DNA of 64,000 nucleotides from Sphingomonas alpina (GTDB lineage Bacteria; Pseudomonadota; Alphaproteobacteria; Sphingomonadales; Sphingomonadaceae): NCBI RefSeq assembly GCF_014490665.1, contig NZ_CP061038.1, positions 806,001 to 870,000 of the forward strand, read 5' to 3'. Shown piece by piece: positions 34,504 to 43,900 of this stretch (position 1 is its first letter; each line of letters starts with the position of its first letter). The notes under the pieces were generated by a model. It saw only the letters and a program-made list of their open reading frames with translations, ran no database searches and was not told where the DNA came from. The position numbers and the translations under genes were made by a program.

Positions 34504-35139
34504 TCAGTTCAGCTTGGGCAGGACCACACCGTTGACGACATGGACGACCCCGTTCGACTGACGGACATCGGGGACTTCGATATAGCTCTTGTTGCCGTTG
34601 ACATCGATCAGCGCCACTGCCTGGCCTTCCTTGGCAACGGTCAGCGGTTCGCCTTCGACCGTCTTCAGCACCACCTTGCCGCCGCCGGCGTCGATCTGTG
34701 CCAGCAATTGCGCGCCGGTGATCGTGCCGGGCACGACATGATAGGTCAGGACCTTCACCAGAGTCGCCTTGTTCTCCGGCTTGAGCAGCGTGTCTACCGT
34801 GCCCGGGGCGAGGCGACTGAACGCATCATTGGTCGGTGCGAAGACAGTGAACGGACCCGGGCCCGACAATGTCGCGGCCAGGTCGGCCGCCTTTACAGCG
34901 GAGACGAGAGTGCTCAGATTGGGTGCGGCGGAGGCGTTGTCGACGATCGTCTTGGCGGCATCCATCGCCGCGCCGCCGACCGCCGGATTAGCCGGTTGTG
35001 CCGCTGTCGCTGCCGGCGCAGCGGGTGCCGCCTGGGCCGGGGCTGCCGTATCCTGCAACGGGGCGGCGGTAGCGGTCATGGCGGTCATTGAAAGTGCGCC
35101 GGCAAGCGCCGCCAAAGGAAATTTGGCAAAGGAATTCAT
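34504..35139 (-). CDS. Secreted fasciclin-domain protein
   Basis: 211 residues from the ATG with GGAGAG seven bases upstream. A signal peptide (MNSFAKFPLAALAGALS... ending near TATA) and a low-complexity Ala/Pro linker precede one FAS1 domain: FTVFAPTNDAFSRL (H1) and YIEVPDVRQSNGVVHVVNGVVLP (H2) with YHVVPG between. Such domains mediate adhesion or surface interaction; the role here is unknown. Confidence 0.9.
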   Translation of the reverse strand: MNSFAKFPLAALAGALSMTAMTATAAPLQDTAAPAQAAPAAPAATAAQPANPAVGGAAMDAAKTIVDNASAAPNLSTLVSAVKAADLAATLSGPGPFTVFAPTNDAFSRLAPGTVDTLLKPENKATLVKVLTYHVVPGTITGAQLLAQIDAGGGKVVLKTVEGEPLTVAKEGQAVALIDVNGNKSYIEVPDVRQSNGVVHVVNGVVLPKLN

Positions 35140-35240
35140 CTGTCTCTCCAACCTGTAAAACCGTGTCGTGCCGGGTCCGGCACGCGGCAAATGTACGATT
35201 CAGCACACAAATGGGTTCCGCCGTCCGTCGCGCGGTCCGC

Positions 35241-36140
35241 TCAGTGCACCTCGGCAAGCACGCGCGCGAGCAGGTGGAAATCCTTCTCTCGCGGGCTTGC
35301 TCGTCGCCAGACCAAGGCGATCTGGCGCGACGGATTTTCAGCCTCCAGCGCTCGGGCTGTCAAGCCGGTATGATCCAGAATGCCGGCCTTCAGCGCCATT
35401 TCGGGCAGCATCGTCACGCCCAGGCCATTGTCGACCATCTGCACGATGGTGTGCAGCGACGTACCCAGCATCGTCGCTTCGGCGCGCAGCTCGGGGCGAT
35501 TGCACGCGGCGAGCGCATGATCTTTCAGGCAATGCCCGTCCTCGAGCAGCAACAGCCGGGTTTCGTCGATATCCGCGGCACGGATGGTGAGTGACGAACT
35601 GCCGAGCTCGGACTCGGGGCCGGCGACGAACAGCCGGTCGTCGAACAGGAATTCGCTCGACACTTCGCCACACGCATAGGGAAGGGCGAGCAACACGCAG
35701 TCGGTACGGCCATGGTGCAGGCCTTCGCAGGCGGCACCGCTGGGTTCCTCGCGCAGAAACAGTTTCAGGTCGGGATAATCGCGGCGCAGGCGCGGCAAGA
35801 TGCGCGGAAGCATGAACGGCGCGATCGTCGGGATGACGCTCATGCGCATCTCCCCTGACAAGGGTCGCCCCGCGGCGCGGGCGAGGTCGCCCAGCTCCTC
35901 CGCCTCGCGCAGCACACGACGCGCCTTGTCGGCGATTCGATCGCCGAGCGGGGTGAAGCGCACGACGCGGCGGGTGCGCTCGACCAGGACGACGCCGATC
36001 AATGTCTCGAGTTCGCGGATGCCGGCCGACAAGGTCGATTGGGTCACGAAACAGGCTTCGGCGGCCCGCCCGAAATGGCCATGATCCTGTAAGGCAACGA
36101 GATATTGAAGCTGTTTCAGCGTCGGGAGGTAGGTGGCCAT
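35241..36140 (-). CDS. oxyR: Hydrogen-peroxide sensing LysR regulator OxyR
   Basis: 299 residues from the ATG giving MATYLPTLKQLQYL, with GAGG seven bases before. Helix-turn-helix at 20-40 (HFGRAAEACFVTQSTLSAGIR). The redox pair sits in GHCLKDHALAAC, two cysteines eight residues apart as Cys199 and Cys208 of E. coli OxyR. Divergent from ahpC with a palindrome in between. It should activate ahpC-ahpD when oxidised. Confidence 0.93.
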   Translation of the reverse strand: MATYLPTLKQLQYLVALQDHGHFGRAAEACFVTQSTLSAGIRELETLIGVVLVERTRRVVRFTPLGDRIADKARRVLREAEELGDLARAAGRPLSGEMRMSVIPTIAPFMLPRILPRLRRDYPDLKLFLREEPSGAACEGLHHGRTDCVLLALPYACGEVSSEFLFDDRLFVAGPESELGSSSLTIRAADIDETRLLLLEDGHCLKDHALAACNRPELRAEATMLGTSLHTIVQMVDNGLGVTMLPEMALKAGILDHTGLTARALEAENPSRQIALVWRRASPREKDFHLLARVLAEVH

Positions 36141-36150
36141 TAATTGCCTC

Positions 36151-36189
36151 AATCGATCAAGGCGACCAGAATAACCTGCTTGATCGATT
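36151..36189. promoter_or_regulatory. Long inverted repeat between oxyR and ahpC, likely OxyR site
   Basis: AATCGATCAAG (36151-36161) and its exact complement CTTGATCGATT (36179-36189) flank 17 bases. The 39-base dyad lies just upstream of the oxyR start and about 100 bases before ahpC, the expected place of an OxyR operator. Confidence 0.6.
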
Positions 36190-36287
36190 AAAAGCCAGCG
36201 CTTATGTGCAGCGCAGCGAAGAGGGCGGCCAACGTCCCGGCGCGAGGATGTCCGAACGGCCGACCCATTTCCTTGAGGAGGCCATCA

Positions 36288-36830
36288 ATGCTCACCATCG
36301 GCGACACGCTCCCCGATTTCACCGTTCCCGTCCAGCAGGGCGTGGATGCCCTTCCGGCTGGCGAGACGCTCAGCCAGGACAGCTTTCCCGGTAAGTGGAA
36401 GGTGCTGTTCTACTGGCCGAAGGATTTCACTTTCGTGTGCCCGACCGAGATCGTCGGCTATGCCAATCTCAAGGACGATTTCGCCGATCGTGACGCCGTA
36501 TTGATCGGCGCCTCGACCGATACCGCGCATGTCCATCTCGCCTGGCGCAAGTCGGATCCCGATCTGGCGGCTGCCGATTTCCCATGGATCGCCGACAATG
36601 GTGCAGTGCTCGCCTCGGCACTCGGCATTCTCGACAAGAATGAGCATGTCGCGTTCCGTGCGACCTTCATCATCGATCCGGACAATGTGATCCAGGCAGT
36701 GCAGGTCAACGGCCTGAACGTCGGCCGCAACCCCGCCGAGACGCTGCGCGTGCTCGACGCGCTGCAGACCGACGAACTGTGCCCATGCAACTGGAACAAG
36801 GGCGACGACGTCCTGAAGCTGGCCGCTTAA
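36288..36830 (+). CDS. ahpC: Alkyl hydroperoxide reductase, peroxiredoxin subunit
   Basis: 180 residues. ATG 36288 has GAGGAG eight bases upstream; a longer upstream frame was discarded. Peroxidatic Cys in DFTFVCPTEIVGY, resolving Cys in TDELCPCNW near the C-terminus. Reduces hydroperoxides in the cytoplasm. Downstream ahpD is its likely reductant, as no AhpF is seen. Confidence 0.95.
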   Translation: MLTIGDTLPDFTVPVQQGVDALPAGETLSQDSFPGKWKVLFYWPKDFTFVCPTEIVGYANLKDDFADRDAVLIGASTDTAHVHLAWRKSDPDLAAADFPWIADNGAVLASALGILDKNEHVAFRATFIIDPDNVIQAVQVNGLNVGRNPAETLRVLDALQTDELCPCNWNKGDDVLKLAA

Positions 36831-36846
36831 GCACCATCGCGTTTGA

Positions 36847-36883
36847 AGGGCGCGGGGCCGTGCGGCCTCGCGCCCTTTGTTTT
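36847..36883 (+). terminator. Rho-independent terminator between ahpC and ahpD
   Basis: Stem GGGCGCGGGGCC with loop GTGC and GGCCTCGCGCCC, followed by TTTGTTTT. Partial termination here would lower ahpD relative to ahpC. Confidence 0.8.
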
Positions 36884-36897
36884 GACTGGAGACACCC

Positions 36898-37419
36898 ATG
36901 TCGCTCAAGGATTTCGCGGGCACTCTGCCCGATTTCGCCAAGGACATCCGCCTGAATGTCGGCTCGCTGCTCAATGAACAGCATCTGCCCGACCAGCAGA
37001 AATTCGGCCTGTTGCTCGCCTGCGCGCATGCCACCGGCTACAAGCCGCTGGTCGATGTGACCGAGGCTGAGACTGCCGGCAAACTCTCGCCCGAGGCGGC
37101 CAACGCGGCGCGCGCGGCGGCGGCGGTGATGGCGATGAACAATGTCTATTACCGTTTCACCCATCTCGCCGGTAATGACGAATATCAGCGCATGCCGGCC
37201 AAGCTGCGCATGAACGTGATCGGTCAGCCGGGGATCGACAAGGTCGATTTCGAGCTGTTCAGCCTCGCCGTATCGGCGATGAACGGCTGCGGCATGTGCA
37301 TCGACAGCCATGAGCAGGTGCTGAAAAAAGCCGGCGCGTCGGCCGAAGCGATCCAGACGGCGGTACGTATCGGTGCGGTGCTGAAGGCCGTCGCCACGGT
37401 CCATGCTGCGGTGAATTGA
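36898..37419 (+). CDS. ahpD: AhpD-type alkylhydroperoxidase
   Basis: 173 residues. The catalytic CxxC-H motif is NGCGMCIDSHE, with the conserved Glu/His relay nearby (HEQVLKKAG). AhpD passes electrons to AhpC and has weak peroxidase activity. Downstream of ahpC across a terminator-like hairpin. Length and layout fit the AhpD family. Confidence 0.93.
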   Translation: MSLKDFAGTLPDFAKDIRLNVGSLLNEQHLPDQQKFGLLLACAHATGYKPLVDVTEAETAGKLSPEAANAARAAAAVMAMNNVYYRFTHLAGNDEYQRMPAKLRMNVIGQPGIDKVDFELFSLAVSAMNGCGMCIDSHEQVLKKAGASAEAIQTAVRIGAVLKAVATVHAAVN

Positions 37420-37427
37420 CCCTGCTA

Positions 37428-37495
37428 CGTTCTTGCTGAGCTTGTCGAAGCCCGTCGCAAAGAAGAGCGGCCCTTCGACAAGCTAAGAGCGAACG
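37428..37495. repeat. REP-like inverted repeat (GCTTGTCGAAG family)
   Basis: CGTTCTTGCTGAGCTTGTCGAAG is followed after a short spacer by CTTCGACAAGCTAAGAGCGAACG with few mismatches. A related element is at 54097-54185. Confidence 0.75.
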
Positions 37496-37523
37496 GATCC
37501 TGTTTGGCGCCCGGCGTTCTTGT

Positions 37524-38291
37524 TCAGACCAAAGCCCGGTAAAGATTGAACAGGCTGGTGAGCGTCAGGATGACGCCGACCAGGAACATCAGCGTCTTCG
37601 CCGGGACTCGCTTGGCGAGCATCGCCCCGAACGGCGCCGCGATCACGCCGCCGATGAGCAGGCCGACTGTCGCGAGGGTGAAGGCCTCAAGGCCCAATTG
37701 AGTGATGAACGTCGCCGAGATCGTCGCAGTCAGGAAGAATTCGGCGGTATTGACCGTGCCGACGGTCATCCGCGGGCTCGCGCCCTGTACGAGCAGGTTG
37801 GAGGTCACGACCGGACCCCAGCCGCCGCCGCCCGCCGCATCGAGAAAGCCACCGATCAGCCCAAGCGGCTCGACGATCTTCGGCTCGCGCTCGCGCGGCG
37901 GGTAGCGCATCGCGCGGAACAGCAGATACAGGCCGATACCGGTCAGATAGACCAGGATGAACGGTTTGGCGGTGCTCGCGTCGATGTTCGACAGGACATA
38001 GGCACCGAGAATGCCGCCGATCACGCCCGGGATCATCAGCCGGAAGAACAGTTTCCAGTTCACATTGCGATGGATCGCATGGCTGATGCCGGAGACAGCG
38101 GTCGTAAAGGTCTCGACCGTATGCACTCCGGCCGACGCGGCGGCCGGCGGCACGCCGAGAAACAGCAGCAGCGAATTCGAGATCACGCCGAACGCCATGC
38201 CCAGTGCGCCATCCACCATCTGTGCCGCAAAGCCGATCGCGATGAAGGGGAGGATTGTCTCGATGGTTTCGACTGAAAGAAACGAACTCAA
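37524..38291 (-). CDS. TauE/SafE-family sulfite or anion exporter
   Basis: 255 residues, about eight membrane segments. Family signatures include FAAQMVDGALGMAFGVISN and LGLIGGFLDAAGGGGWGPVV, the two paired half-motifs of the family. The start is a TTG with GGGGGA just upstream; no better start exists. Divergent from a serine acetyltransferase, so sulfite or related sulfur-anion export linked to cysteine metabolism is plausible. Confidence 0.85.
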   Translation of the reverse strand: MSSFLSVETIETILPFIAIGFAAQMVDGALGMAFGVISNSLLLFLGVPPAAASAGVHTVETFTTAVSGISHAIHRNVNWKLFFRLMIPGVIGGILGAYVLSNIDASTAKPFILVYLTGIGLYLLFRAMRYPPREREPKIVEPLGLIGGFLDAAGGGGWGPVVTSNLLVQGASPRMTVGTVNTAEFFLTATISATFITQLGLEAFTLATVGLLIGGVIAAPFGAMLAKRVPAKTLMFLVGVILTLTSLFNLYRALV

Positions 38292-38457
38292 TGCAATCCC
38301 CCAAGGCTATTATGCGCCAAGCCTGAATGATCGAGATCGCGCACCGCTGGAAATCCTACAAGCAAGATAGGGTTTGTCGGCAGAAAGTTACGATGGTCCG
38401 GTCCTTTAATTCGTCGGATTGAACGACTAGATATGGCCCCGCGACTAAGGGGACGCA

Positions 38458-39147
38458 ATGATGGGAAGTCTGATCGCCTATCTCGATTCGATCAAGGCGC
38501 GCGACCCCGCACCGCGGTCGCGGCTTGAGATCATGACCTATCCCGGCGTCTGGGCGCTCGGGTATCACCGTATCGCGCACCGGCTGTTCAAGGCGCGGCT
38601 TTATTTTCTGGCGCGCGTGGTCAATCATTTCTCGCGCTTCCTGACCGCGATCGACATTCATCCAGGCGCGACGATCGGGCGCAATTTCTTCATCGACCAT
38701 GGTTTCGTGGTGATCGGCGAGACCGCGGAGATCGGCGACAACGTCACGATCTACCAATGCGTCACGCTTGGTGGGACCAGTCCCGACAATGGTATCCAGG
38801 GCAAACGGCATCCGACTCTGTCGGACGGGGTGATCATTGGATCGGGCGCGCAGGTGCTCGGGCCGATTATCGTCGGCAAGGGCGCCAGGATCGGCGCCAA
38901 TGCAGTGGTCACGCGCGAGGTGCCCGAAGGCGCGGTGATGGTCGGCATCCCGGCACGCGCGACGATGGTCGAGGGCGGGCAGAAGCAGAGCGGCTTCCTG
39001 GCTTATGGAACGCCGTGCAGCGACATGTTCGATCCGGCGACGCAGAAGGTCGAGCTGCTGCGCTGCGAACTGGAGACGATGCGCAAGCGGCTCGATGCGT
39101 TGCTTGCCGAACATGAAAGCGTGGGGAGAGAGCGCGACCGTGCCTGA
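38458..39147 (+). CDS. Serine O-acetyltransferase (EpsC/short CysE type)
   Basis: 229 residues. Acetylates serine for cysteine synthesis. A short helical N-terminus ([14 protein letters not shown]) precedes a left-handed beta-helix with hexapeptide repeats: [71 protein letters not shown]. The C-terminal extension is charged and coiled. ATG 38458 has GGGGA four bases upstream. Could be named cysE; the short N-terminus favours the EpsC subgroup. Confidence 0.9.
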   Translation: MMGSLIAYLDSIKARDPAPRSRLEIMTYPGVWALGYHRIAHRLFKARLYFLARVVNHFSRFLTAIDIHPGATIGRNFFIDHGFVVIGETAEIGDNVTIYQCVTLGGTSPDNGIQGKRHPTLSDGVIIGSGAQVLGPIIVGKGARIGANAVVTREVPEGAVMVGIPARATMVEGGQKQSGFLAYGTPCSDMFDPATQKVELLRCELETMRKRLDALLAEHESVGRERDRA

Positions 39148-39168
39148 CCGTTCCGTGCCGGAGGCTTG

Positions 39169-39513
39169 ATGGGAATCGTCACACCCTTTCCCGCGCCGCA
39201 GCGTCCCGCCACGCAAGTGGGGTTCGAACGCGCCGAACTGACCCGCATTCTCGATCTTTATGGCCGCATGGTCTCGGCCGGGCACTGGCGCGACTATGCG
39301 ATGGATCTCGGACGCGACGCCGCGGTCTTCGCTGCCTTCCGCCGCGCCGCCGAACGACCCGAATTCCGCATCGAGAAACGCCCCGCGTTGCGCAACCGGC
39401 AGGGGATGTGGGCACTGATCAACGAGGCCGGCATGGTGTTGAAGCGCGGGCATGAACTGCCAGCGGTCCTGGCACCGGTCGAACGCCGCTTGATGAAGCT
39501 GGTGGCGGATTAG
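39169..39513 (+). CDS. DUF2794 protein
   Basis: 114 residues, GGAGG four bases before the ATG. RTELTRILDLYGRMVSAG-like start (actual: FERAELTRILDLYGRMV), DYAMDLGRDAAVFAAFRRAAE and RIEKRPALRNRQGMWAL are the family signatures. Conserved in alphaproteobacteria, function unknown. Close behind the acetyltransferase gene and possibly co-transcribed. Confidence 0.88.
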   Translation: MGIVTPFPAPQRPATQVGFERAELTRILDLYGRMVSAGHWRDYAMDLGRDAAVFAAFRRAAERPEFRIEKRPALRNRQGMWALINEAGMVLKRGHELPAVLAPVERRLMKLVAD

Positions 39514-39564
39514 GAACATGGGCGATGCCCAGCGGTAGTTATTGGTGGATAGCTGACTCGCCGC

Positions 39565-40197
39565 TCAGGGCTCACTGACTCGAAGAGCTGGGTGGTTGAA
39601 GATCGTAACGTCGGTGATCTCGGAGGTAATCTCCATGTCGGCGCGCAATCGCCCCTTGGCGATCGGCAGGTCCCGTTGATTACGGTCCGAGACCACAAAG
39701 AAGCCAGCAGCGCCCAAAATCGGCTGAAGCGGAGTTCCCAGAGAAGGGGCGCGCATGAAGCTACCGATATAGGTCGCTTGCCCGCTGCGGAGGTGAAAAC
39801 GGAACGCCGTAGTGTGGGTCGGCGACCACTCGTAGGTCGCGACGCCGGGTAAGGACCCGTAAAATTCAAAATCGCCAACCTCATAGGTGCCCGGTGGCAG
39901 GCACCGAACCACGACGTGACCGGATTCATCGCCGGTGAAGTCGGGGTTCTTGACTTTCAGATAGAAGGCACCGCCGACTTTGGGCTTGATCTCTCCCTTC
40001 CAATCATTGACCGCTGATCCGTCTAACGTCGTTACCCGCCTGTAGGGAAACGTGAAGTGCATTCCGATCTTGATGGTCCCGACGGAATAGATCAGGCACC
40101 CTGCGTCGTTACCATCGTATTCGTTCGCCTTCTTCGCTCCGATCGCAGGCGAACCGAATAGCAAAAGGGAAAACAGGACAATCCTCGCCGTGAACAT
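39565..40197 (-). CDS. Secreted beta-rich protein of unknown function
   Basis: 210 residues from ATG 40197, which puts GGAG six bases upstream; ATG 40203 would overlap that site. Signal peptide MFTARIVLFSLLLFGSPAIG. The rest is beta-rich with the segment VVVRCLPPGTYEVGDFEFYG, seen in DUF2846-like and carboxypeptidase-regulatory-like sandwiches, but no family is assigned. Two Cys could form a disulfide. Confidence 0.6.
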   Translation of the reverse strand: MFTARIVLFSLLLFGSPAIGAKKANEYDGNDAGCLIYSVGTIKIGMHFTFPYRRVTTLDGSAVNDWKGEIKPKVGGAFYLKVKNPDFTGDESGHVVVRCLPPGTYEVGDFEFYGSLPGVATYEWSPTHTTAFRFHLRSGQATYIGSFMRAPSLGTPLQPILGAAGFFVVSDRNQRDLPIAKGRLRADMEITSEITDVTIFNHPALRVSEP

Positions 40198-40322
40198 GCG
40201 CATCTCCCTGTGCTGCGATGCACGCCCTTGTTGTTCGCTGGAATGATGCCGTGCTTACGCAGTGGCCGCAACTGGGTCGTTAGCTGTCGTCACGGCAATG
40301 AGTTGCAAGCAATATAACCGCC

Positions 40323-40355
40323 AAAGAAAACCCCGGCAGCCTTGCGGCGCCGGGG
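40323..40355 (-). terminator. Rho-independent terminator of the 40389-41420 gene
   Basis: On the minus strand a CCCCGGC...GCCGGGG stem is followed by TTTTCTTT, about 35 bases after the stop. Confidence 0.8.
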
Positions 40356-40388
40356 CAGGGGTCCGTTCGAACGGATCGCTTGCTATGG

Positions 40389-41420
40389 TCAGGCCGGCAC
40401 CAGTGTCGCGACCGGCGGCAAACGGCCGCCAAGGCCGCCCAATACACCCACCACGGTCCGGCGCATCGTGTGCCAGAAGGCCGAGAGCATCAGCAGGGCA
40501 GAACCGATCACCAGTGCGGCGATTGCGGCGCTGAGTTCGACCGCGCCCGCGCTGTTGATGATCGCGTACATCGCATAGAGGACATAGACGAGGCTGGAGA
40601 CGAGCAGGGCGCGGCGGTCGATCGCCAGCGCGACGAACGAGAAGACGAGATAGAGGCCGAGCACAATCACTGCGGTGCCCATGCCGATATCATTGCCGAA
40701 GATGCCGAGCATCTGGAACACCGGATGTGCGATCATTGGTGCGGCGGCGAGATGCAGCCAGAAGGCGACATCGGCACGGCGTGTGCGGCGCTCGGTGTCC
40801 GACATGTCCCACCACATCGCCAGCGCGAACACGGCGAGCCCGCCGACCAGGACGATCGCATAGACCGCATTCTCGGTGGTTGGCACTGCGGCGATGACCA
40901 GGCCGGTGGCGGTCGCAACCAATGCCGCGGCACCCGCCGCAATGGTGATCGGCACCATGAAGCGGCGCCAGTGCAGCCATGCGGCGCCAGCGGCGATCAG
41001 TGCGATCCCCGCGCCGATCGCTGCATTGGTCTGCTCCGACAGGTTGGGATCGATCTGGATCATTGCGCCGACCAGTGTCGCGGCAACGCCGCCGACAAAG
41101 GCCAGCAGCAATAGGATGCTGGGCAACGCCATGCGACGCTTGCGCGTGAAATATTCGGCAAGCAGCCACGATGCCGCCGCGACGCCGGCGCCGGCCAGCG
41201 GCTTGGCGATCGCCTCGCCAATCTGTGCGATCGCGACCAGCAGCAAGGCGATCGCGATGGATACGAAAATGTCGTTGAAACCGGTCAGGAGCCGGAACGA
41301 CTCCTCATCGACCGCCGGCGCGGCGCGGTTGGCGGCAATATGGTTGCGCAACGCGCCGGCGGCATCGGGGGTGATGACCCCCGCCGCCACTGCGCCGTCG
41401 ATGTCGCTCTCGCTGTACAT
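40389..41420 (-). CDS. Polytopic membrane protein, unknown
   Basis: 343 residues from the ATG giving MYSESDIDGAVAAGVI, preceded by GGGAGGA. A short soluble N-terminus is followed by about ten hydrophobic helices arranged in pairs with short charged loops (EYFTRKRRMA, DMSDTERRTRRAD). No catalytic or transport motif is recognised. The layout resembles DUF2157-like integral membrane proteins, which is only a guess. A clear terminator follows. Confidence 0.7.
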   Translation of the reverse strand: MYSESDIDGAVAAGVITPDAAGALRNHIAANRAAPAVDEESFRLLTGFNDIFVSIAIALLLVAIAQIGEAIAKPLAGAGVAAASWLLAEYFTRKRRMALPSILLLLAFVGGVAATLVGAMIQIDPNLSEQTNAAIGAGIALIAAGAAWLHWRRFMVPITIAAGAAALVATATGLVIAAVPTTENAVYAIVLVGGLAVFALAMWWDMSDTERRTRRADVAFWLHLAAAPMIAHPVFQMLGIFGNDIGMGTAVIVLGLYLVFSFVALAIDRRALLVSSLVYVLYAMYAIINSAGAVELSAAIAALVIGSALLMLSAFWHTMRRTVVGVLGGLGGRLPPVATLVPA

Positions 41421-41487
41421 GACAATCCTCCCTGTTCCTGCCGGAAGAATAGCATGGGTGTGTTGGTAAAACAATACACCAAGACGG

Positions 41488-41916
41488 TCAGGCTTTGACG
41501 GTCGCCAGCGCTTCCTCATAGGTGCCGAGTTCGCGATCGATCAGCGCCGTATCCATATATTCGATCAGTTCGATCATCTGGCCGCCGGCAAAGCGGCAGA
41601 TGTAGCAATATTGATTATTGTACCGGCCGCCGCGCCGCGTGCGTACGTCGCCCTGAACCTCCACCATGACCAGATCGCCCTCGGCGATCATGCGTGTGGC
41701 GTGGCTGCGATACTGGCCATCGAACTGGGCGAAGAGTGGCCGGAACAGGTCGCGGCGCACCGTGTCGAGGCCTTCCCAGCGCCGCGACCAACTCGACGAG
41801 CCGGTCGCCTGCCAAGCGAAATCGGGGTGCAGCGCATCGCCGAATGCGCTGCGATCCCCCTCTGCCATGGCGTTGAAGATCCGTTTGACGATGGCCTTGT
41901 TGGCGTCGGTGCTCAT
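41488..41916 (-). CDS. SnoaL/NTF2-like protein
   Basis: 142 residues, AAGGAG upstream of the ATG. The cone-shaped NTF2 fold is indicated by NKAIVKRIFNAMAEGD, LHPDFAWQATG, MIAEGDLVMVEVQGDVRT and YICRFAGGQMIELIEYMDT. Such proteins are cyclases, isomerases or binding proteins. Divergent from a LysR regulator across 67 bases and perhaps controlled by it. Confidence 0.85.
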   Translation of the reverse strand: MSTDANKAIVKRIFNAMAEGDRSAFGDALHPDFAWQATGSSSWSRRWEGLDTVRRDLFRPLFAQFDGQYRSHATRMIAEGDLVMVEVQGDVRTRRGGRYNNQYCYICRFAGGQMIELIEYMDTALIDRELGTYEEALATVKA

Positions 41917-41983
41917 GAAAATGCTCCTTGTTGCGTCGGAGCCGTTTGTGGATCACGTGGATGGATAACAAAAATGCATATAG

Positions 41984-42892
41984 ATGATTCATATCATGCC
42001 AAAAGCTGATTTACGGCGTTACGACCTTAATCAACTGGTCGTGCTCCGCGCGCTGCTCGAGACCGCCAATGTCACTCAGGCCGGCGCGCAGGTGGGGCTT
42101 TCTCAACCGGGCATGAGCCGCGCGCTCGCCCGGCTGCGCGTCGACTTCGGCGACCCTCTGCTGATCCGGTCCGGGCCTGCGATGCGCCGAACGCCACGTG
42201 GTGAGGCATTGCGCGACACGATAGAGGAATTTCTCGACAGCGCCGCTGCGCTCTATCGGCCTGAAGCCTTTATACCCGGAGAGGCGGAGCGCGTGTTTCG
42301 TGCCGCCATGCCCGATGTGGTGGCGACCACCCTGTTGCCGCCGCTGATTGAAATCCTCGCAACCGAAGCGCCGCATTGCCGGCTGGAGATTATCGGCTGG
42401 CCGGGCCTTGCGCCGGCACGCGGTGGCGAAATCGACTTCGCCATTTCGACCGAACCGCAGGTCTATCACGGCTTTCGCATGCGCAGCCTGTATCAGGATC
42501 GCGATCTGCTGATCCATCGCGCCGATCGGCCGCGCAACGATGCCGCCGATGACATGGCGGCAATGCTGGGCCTGCCGCATGCCGCGGTGATCCCGGCGGC
42601 GCTGACGGAGGATCCGGTCGAACCCTGGCTGCGCAGCATGGGTCTCGCGCGGCGTATCGCGGCGACGGTGCCGACCTATCTTCAGGCGGCCCACCTCGTG
42701 TCGCGCAGCGAACTGGTCGCGATCGTCCCGTCGCGTTTCGCAGCGACGGTGGCCGGGCCCTTTGGCCTGGTCATCACGCCATTGCCGATCGACCAGCCGG
42801 CCGATCAGCAATGGCTGCTTTACCCCGCGCGGCTCGAGACCGATCCGGCATCGATATGGCTGCGCGGGGTGGTCATGCGCCTGGCGCGATGA
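41984..42892 (+). CDS. LysR-family regulator (NodD/LeuO-like)
   Basis: 302 residues; an alternative ATG lies four codons downstream. The start LRRYDLNQLVVLRALLETANVTQAG and helix GLSQPGMSRALARLRVDFGDPLLI place it in the NodD/LeuO-like branch. Probably regulates the divergent SnoaL-like gene. Effector unknown. Confidence 0.87.
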   Translation: MIHIMPKADLRRYDLNQLVVLRALLETANVTQAGAQVGLSQPGMSRALARLRVDFGDPLLIRSGPAMRRTPRGEALRDTIEEFLDSAAALYRPEAFIPGEAERVFRAAMPDVVATTLLPPLIEILATEAPHCRLEIIGWPGLAPARGGEIDFAISTEPQVYHGFRMRSLYQDRDLLIHRADRPRNDAADDMAAMLGLPHAAVIPAALTEDPVEPWLRSMGLARRIAATVPTYLQAAHLVSRSELVAIVPSRFAATVAGPFGLVITPLPIDQPADQQWLLYPARLETDPASIWLRGVVMRLAR

Positions 42893-42898
42893 TGACGC

Positions 42899-43798
42899 TC
42901 AGCCGCCCTGCAACTTGCGCATGATCGACAGCGACTGCTCGGCGCCCGATTGCGGGGTCAGTTCACCTGTGCGGTCGGTGATTTCGGCCCAATGCGCCGC
43001 GATTCCTTCGGCCGACAATTCGTCGCCGGTCAGCAGCTTGCCCTGGGTCAGCGTGACATAGGCGGCCTGGAACACGCCCGCGCCCGCGCCGACGATCATG
43101 TTGGTCGGCGCGTCTTCGGACACGAGATAGATGGCGGCCGGTGCGACCTTTTCGGGTGCGAAGGCGGCGAACGCTTCGGCCGGGAACAGGTCCTCGGTCA
43201 TGCGCGTGCCCGCAGTCGGGGCGATCGTATTGACCTTGATATTATTCTTGGCGCCCTCGATCGCGAGCGTCTTGGTCAGGCCGGCCAAGCCGAGCTTGGC
43301 CGCGCCGTAATTGGCCTGGCCGAAATTGCCGTACAGTCCGGTTGATGACGCGGTCATCAGGATGCGGCCGTAATTCTGCTCGCGCATCGTTTCCCACACC
43401 GCCTTGGTGCACATCGCCGAGCCGTTGAGATGCACATCGACGACGAATTTGAAATCGGCCGGCTCCATCTTGGCGAAGCTCTTGTCGCGCAGCACGCCGG
43501 CATTGTTGATCAGGACATGGATGCCGCCCCATTTCTCTTTCGTCTTGGCGACGAGCTCGACCATATGCTCATATTCGGTGACGCTGCCACCGTCCGACAT
43601 TGCTTCGCCGCCGGCTGCCTTGATCTCTTCGACGACCTTCAACGCAGCGTCGGAATGGCCGGTGCCATCGCGCGACCCACCCAGATCGTTGACGACCACC
43701 TTTGCGCCGCGGCGGGCGAGTTCGAGGGCATAGGTACGGCCAAGGCCGCCGCCTGCGCCGGTGACGATGGCAACGCGGTTATCGAAGCGAATGGTCAT
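42899..43798 (-). CDS. SDR-family dehydrogenase, 3-hydroxyacyl-CoA type
   Basis: 299 residues. NAD(P)-binding TGAGGGLG at 14-21, NNAG, catalytic Ser (ASSTG), Tyr-x3-Lys (YGAAKLG). VVVNDLGGSRDGTGHSDAAL closely matches the (3R)-hydroxyacyl-CoA dehydrogenase part of peroxisomal multifunctional enzyme type 2, so a role in beta-oxidation of fatty or steroid acyl-CoA is likely. Monocistronic. Confidence 0.88.
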   Translation of the reverse strand: MTIRFDNRVAIVTGAGGGLGRTYALELARRGAKVVVNDLGGSRDGTGHSDAALKVVEEIKAAGGEAMSDGGSVTEYEHMVELVAKTKEKWGGIHVLINNAGVLRDKSFAKMEPADFKFVVDVHLNGSAMCTKAVWETMREQNYGRILMTASSTGLYGNFGQANYGAAKLGLAGLTKTLAIEGAKNNIKVNTIAPTAGTRMTEDLFPAEAFAAFAPEKVAPAAIYLVSEDAPTNMIVGAGAGVFQAAYVTLTQGKLLTGDELSAEGIAAHWAEITDRTGELTPQSGAEQSLSIMRKLQGG

Positions 43799-43864
43799 GC
43801 AAAAAGCTCCTGGAAAACGTTCGCGCGCTTCCTAGGACAAGTTTCCGTTTAGGGAAAGCCATAC

Positions 43865-43889
43865 GGGCGCACGTTTGTGACGTGCGCCC
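43865..43889 (-). terminator. Hairpin after the 43901-44188 gene
   Basis: A perfect 9-bp stem GGGCGCACG/CGTGCGCCC, loop seven bases, 12 bases past the stop. No long T tract. Confidence 0.55.
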
Positions 43890-43900
43890 GCATTGCGGGT

